DNA of 5,490 nt, taken from positions 1 through 5,490 of the forward strand of contig JARBAV010000377.1 of the NCBI GenBank assembly GCA_029237515.1. The letters are read 5' to 3'. The DNA comes from Nitrososphaerales archaeon. Lineage in GTDB: Archaea > Thermoproteota > Nitrososphaeria > Nitrososphaerales > Nitrososphaeraceae. This document shows, one piece after another, positions 4,437-5,490 of the stretch; position 1 is the stretch's first letter, and every line of letters starts with the position of its first letter. Both the position numbers and the translations under genes were made by a program. The notes under the pieces were generated by a model. That model searched no databases. It was not told the DNA's origin and was given only the letters and a program-made list of their open reading frames with translations.

Positions 4437-5490
4437 CTAAAAAGAACGCTGGTGAAACCCTCTACCATACCTCTTTTGATTGTTATATCGACTTTCTCCT
4501 CTTCCTCGATACCGAGAGTTGCTCATCTCATTGTTATACTTCCTTTGACCATTGTGATTCTCTCGCCTATCTCGATAACCGTTAGAAGGCCTGTACGACC
4601 TACCCCTCGAATAAGGTGGGCGATGGTTCCTACCTTCGTATACGGGGACTTCTATCCCTAGTTCAAAATTTAGCTTTCGGATAGGCTGCTCTGTTCGATT
4701 GATAATTCTCTGAAAGTCTTCTACTCGTTCCACAGAAACCAAGGAGACGGCCTTCCCAGTGCCACCTGCTCGAGCTGTTCTACCGATGCGATGGAAATAA
4801 ATCAATGGATCCTCGGGGACATCATAATTTACCACATGACTAACCGCAGGGATGTCGATACCTCGAGCTGCGATGTCAGTGGCTACAAGTATATCTTCTT
4901 TTGCCGCCTTGAACCTATACATTGCTACTTCTCTTTGCTTTTGCGACAAATCTCCGTGTATAGAGATGGCCCTAAAGCCTGCATATTTCAGATCATTAGC
5001 TAATCTATGAGTCCGCTGCTTTGTAGCAGCAAATACGATCATCTGTTTCTTACTTTCACTTTTGATCAACTCACAAAGATGCTTAAATTTCTGCCGTTCG
5101 TGAGTAACCAGATATGACTGATCGATTGTATCGAGACTAATTTCTTCTTCGTTAAGTAAAACTTGTTTAGGATTGGTCATATATTCTTCCGCTAGGCGAA
5201 GGATTTCAGGAGGCATTGTGGCAGAGAAGAGACATGTCTGATGCTTTTCGCTTATATAGAAAAGAATGAACCTGATGTCATCAATGAAACCCATATCTAG
5301 CATTCTGTCGGCCTCGTCGAGCACGACGTGGCTTACCTTGTCCAGCTCGATGGTTCCTCTTTTCAAATGGTCAATGAGTCTACCAGGTGTAGCTACGACC
5401 ACCTGAGCCCCTCTCTCCAATCGTGATTGCTGCTGACCGATACTTACCCCCCCAAAAATGGATACCACACGAATTGGAGTATACTTCGAA
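4437..5490 (-). CDS. DEAD-box RNA helicase with Arg-rich tail (5' end outside window)
   Basis: The reading frame is open to the window edge, so the gene is partial; 350 residues are visible and the Q motif, Walker A and PTREL motifs must lie upstream. The in-frame GTG at 5466-5468 is not the true start, since SKYTPIR precedes it in the typical position before the GG box. Numbering from the first full codon at the edge: motif Ib TPGR 34-37, motif II DEAD 58-61, motif III SAT 89-91, motif V ATDIAARGIDIP 203-214, motif VI HRIGRTARAG 233-242. All catalytic and RNA-contact motifs seen are intact, so it should be an active ATP-dependent RNA unwinding enzyme of the RhlE/DeaD kind, used in ribosome assembly or RNA remodelling. 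Residues about 284-350 form a low-complexity tail with 16 Arg, 9 Asn and 8 Tyr in 67 positions and repeated RGR/YRG elements, an RNA-binding, disordered extension. TFE-alpha follows on the same strand. Confidence 0.93.
   Translation of the reverse strand, partial: SKYTPIRVVSIFGGVSIGQQQSRLERGAQVVVATPGRLIDHLKRGTIELDKVSHVVLDEADRMLDMGFIDDIRFILFYISEKHQTCLFSATMPPEILRLAEEYMTNPKQVLLNEEEISLDTIDQSYLVTHERQKFKHLCELIKSESKKQMIVFAATKQRTHRLANDLKYAGFRAISIHGDLSQKQREVAMYRFKAAKEDILVATDIAARGIDIPAVSHVVNYDVPEDPLIYFHRIGRTARAGGTGKAVSLVSVERVEDFQRIINRTEQPIRKLNFELGIEVPVYEGRNHRPPYSRGRSYRPSNGYRDRRENHNGQRKYNNEMSNSRYRGRGESRYNNQKRYGRGFHQRSF

Noticed and set aside
4452..4661. 69-codon plus-strand ORF opposite the helicase tail
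   Set aside because: The helicase frame carries the Arg-rich tail; the low-complexity coding strand creates a hydrophobic antisense frame.
4791..5003. 70-codon plus-strand ORF opposite helicase motifs V and VI
   Set aside because: Antisense to invariant helicase motifs, so it has no independent support.
5466..5468. GTG as the helicase start codon
   Set aside because: The frame is open to the window edge with fitting helicase sequence (SKYTPIR) before it, and the obligatory N-terminal motifs would be missing; the gene is truncated by the window, not by a real start.
1..5490. CRISPR array, insertion sequence or defence cassette
   Set aside because: No regular spaced repeats, no transposase, and no terminal inverted repeats with target duplications; recognised genes are basal transcription, RNA helicase, redox and membrane functions.

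Overview
The window reads as archaeal DNA, most likely from the Nitrososphaeria (Thaumarchaeota), and perhaps a low-GC soil lineage. The main reason is that it holds genes for both subunits of the archaeal basal transcription factor TFE: an alpha subunit (winged helix plus zinc ribbon, minus strand, 3687-4208) and a beta subunit of the RPC34/RPC39 type (winged helix plus an Fe-S cysteine cluster, plus strand, 1385-1837). TATA-like boxes about 27-36 bp ahead of several start codons, with almost no leader, also fit archaeal leaderless transcription. The phylum is an inference from gene content; no rRNA or other marker is present.

Layout: positions 1-603 are gene-poor. They hold only a possible decayed reading frame (209-469, minus) and a few degenerate repeats. 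A minus-strand pair follows: a single-domain Rieske [2Fe-2S] protein (771-1139) and, overlapping its stop codon as TAATG, an unrecognised 55-residue ORF (604-771). The interval 1140-1384 carries the Rieske and TFE-beta promoters, which diverge, plus a small hairpin. TFE-beta (1385-1837) converges on an LEA14-like membrane-anchored protein (2014-2538, minus), with a T-run terminator between them. The LEA14-like gene diverges from a four-helix CopD-like membrane protein (2625-3128, plus) across a gap of about 85 bp that holds both promoters.

After CopD, positions 3125-3623 look like a damaged or small-gene region. One frame starts at an ATGA overlap with the CopD stop and runs 118 codons with two internal stops. 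A 75-codon ORF in another frame overlaps its end. TFE-alpha (3687-4208, minus) follows, with a clear TATA box and no leader. Upstream of it on the same strand is a DEAD-box RNA helicase (4437-5490, minus) whose 5' part lies outside the window and whose C-terminus is an Arg/Tyr/Asn-rich tail.

The common theme is RNA synthesis and handling: the two TFE subunits should form one heterodimer that helps RNA polymerase open promoters, and the helicase remodels RNA. The Rieske, LEA14-like and CopD-like genes are accessory housekeeping or stress functions with no obvious link to transcription. No CRISPR array, insertion sequence, tRNA or rRNA was recognised.
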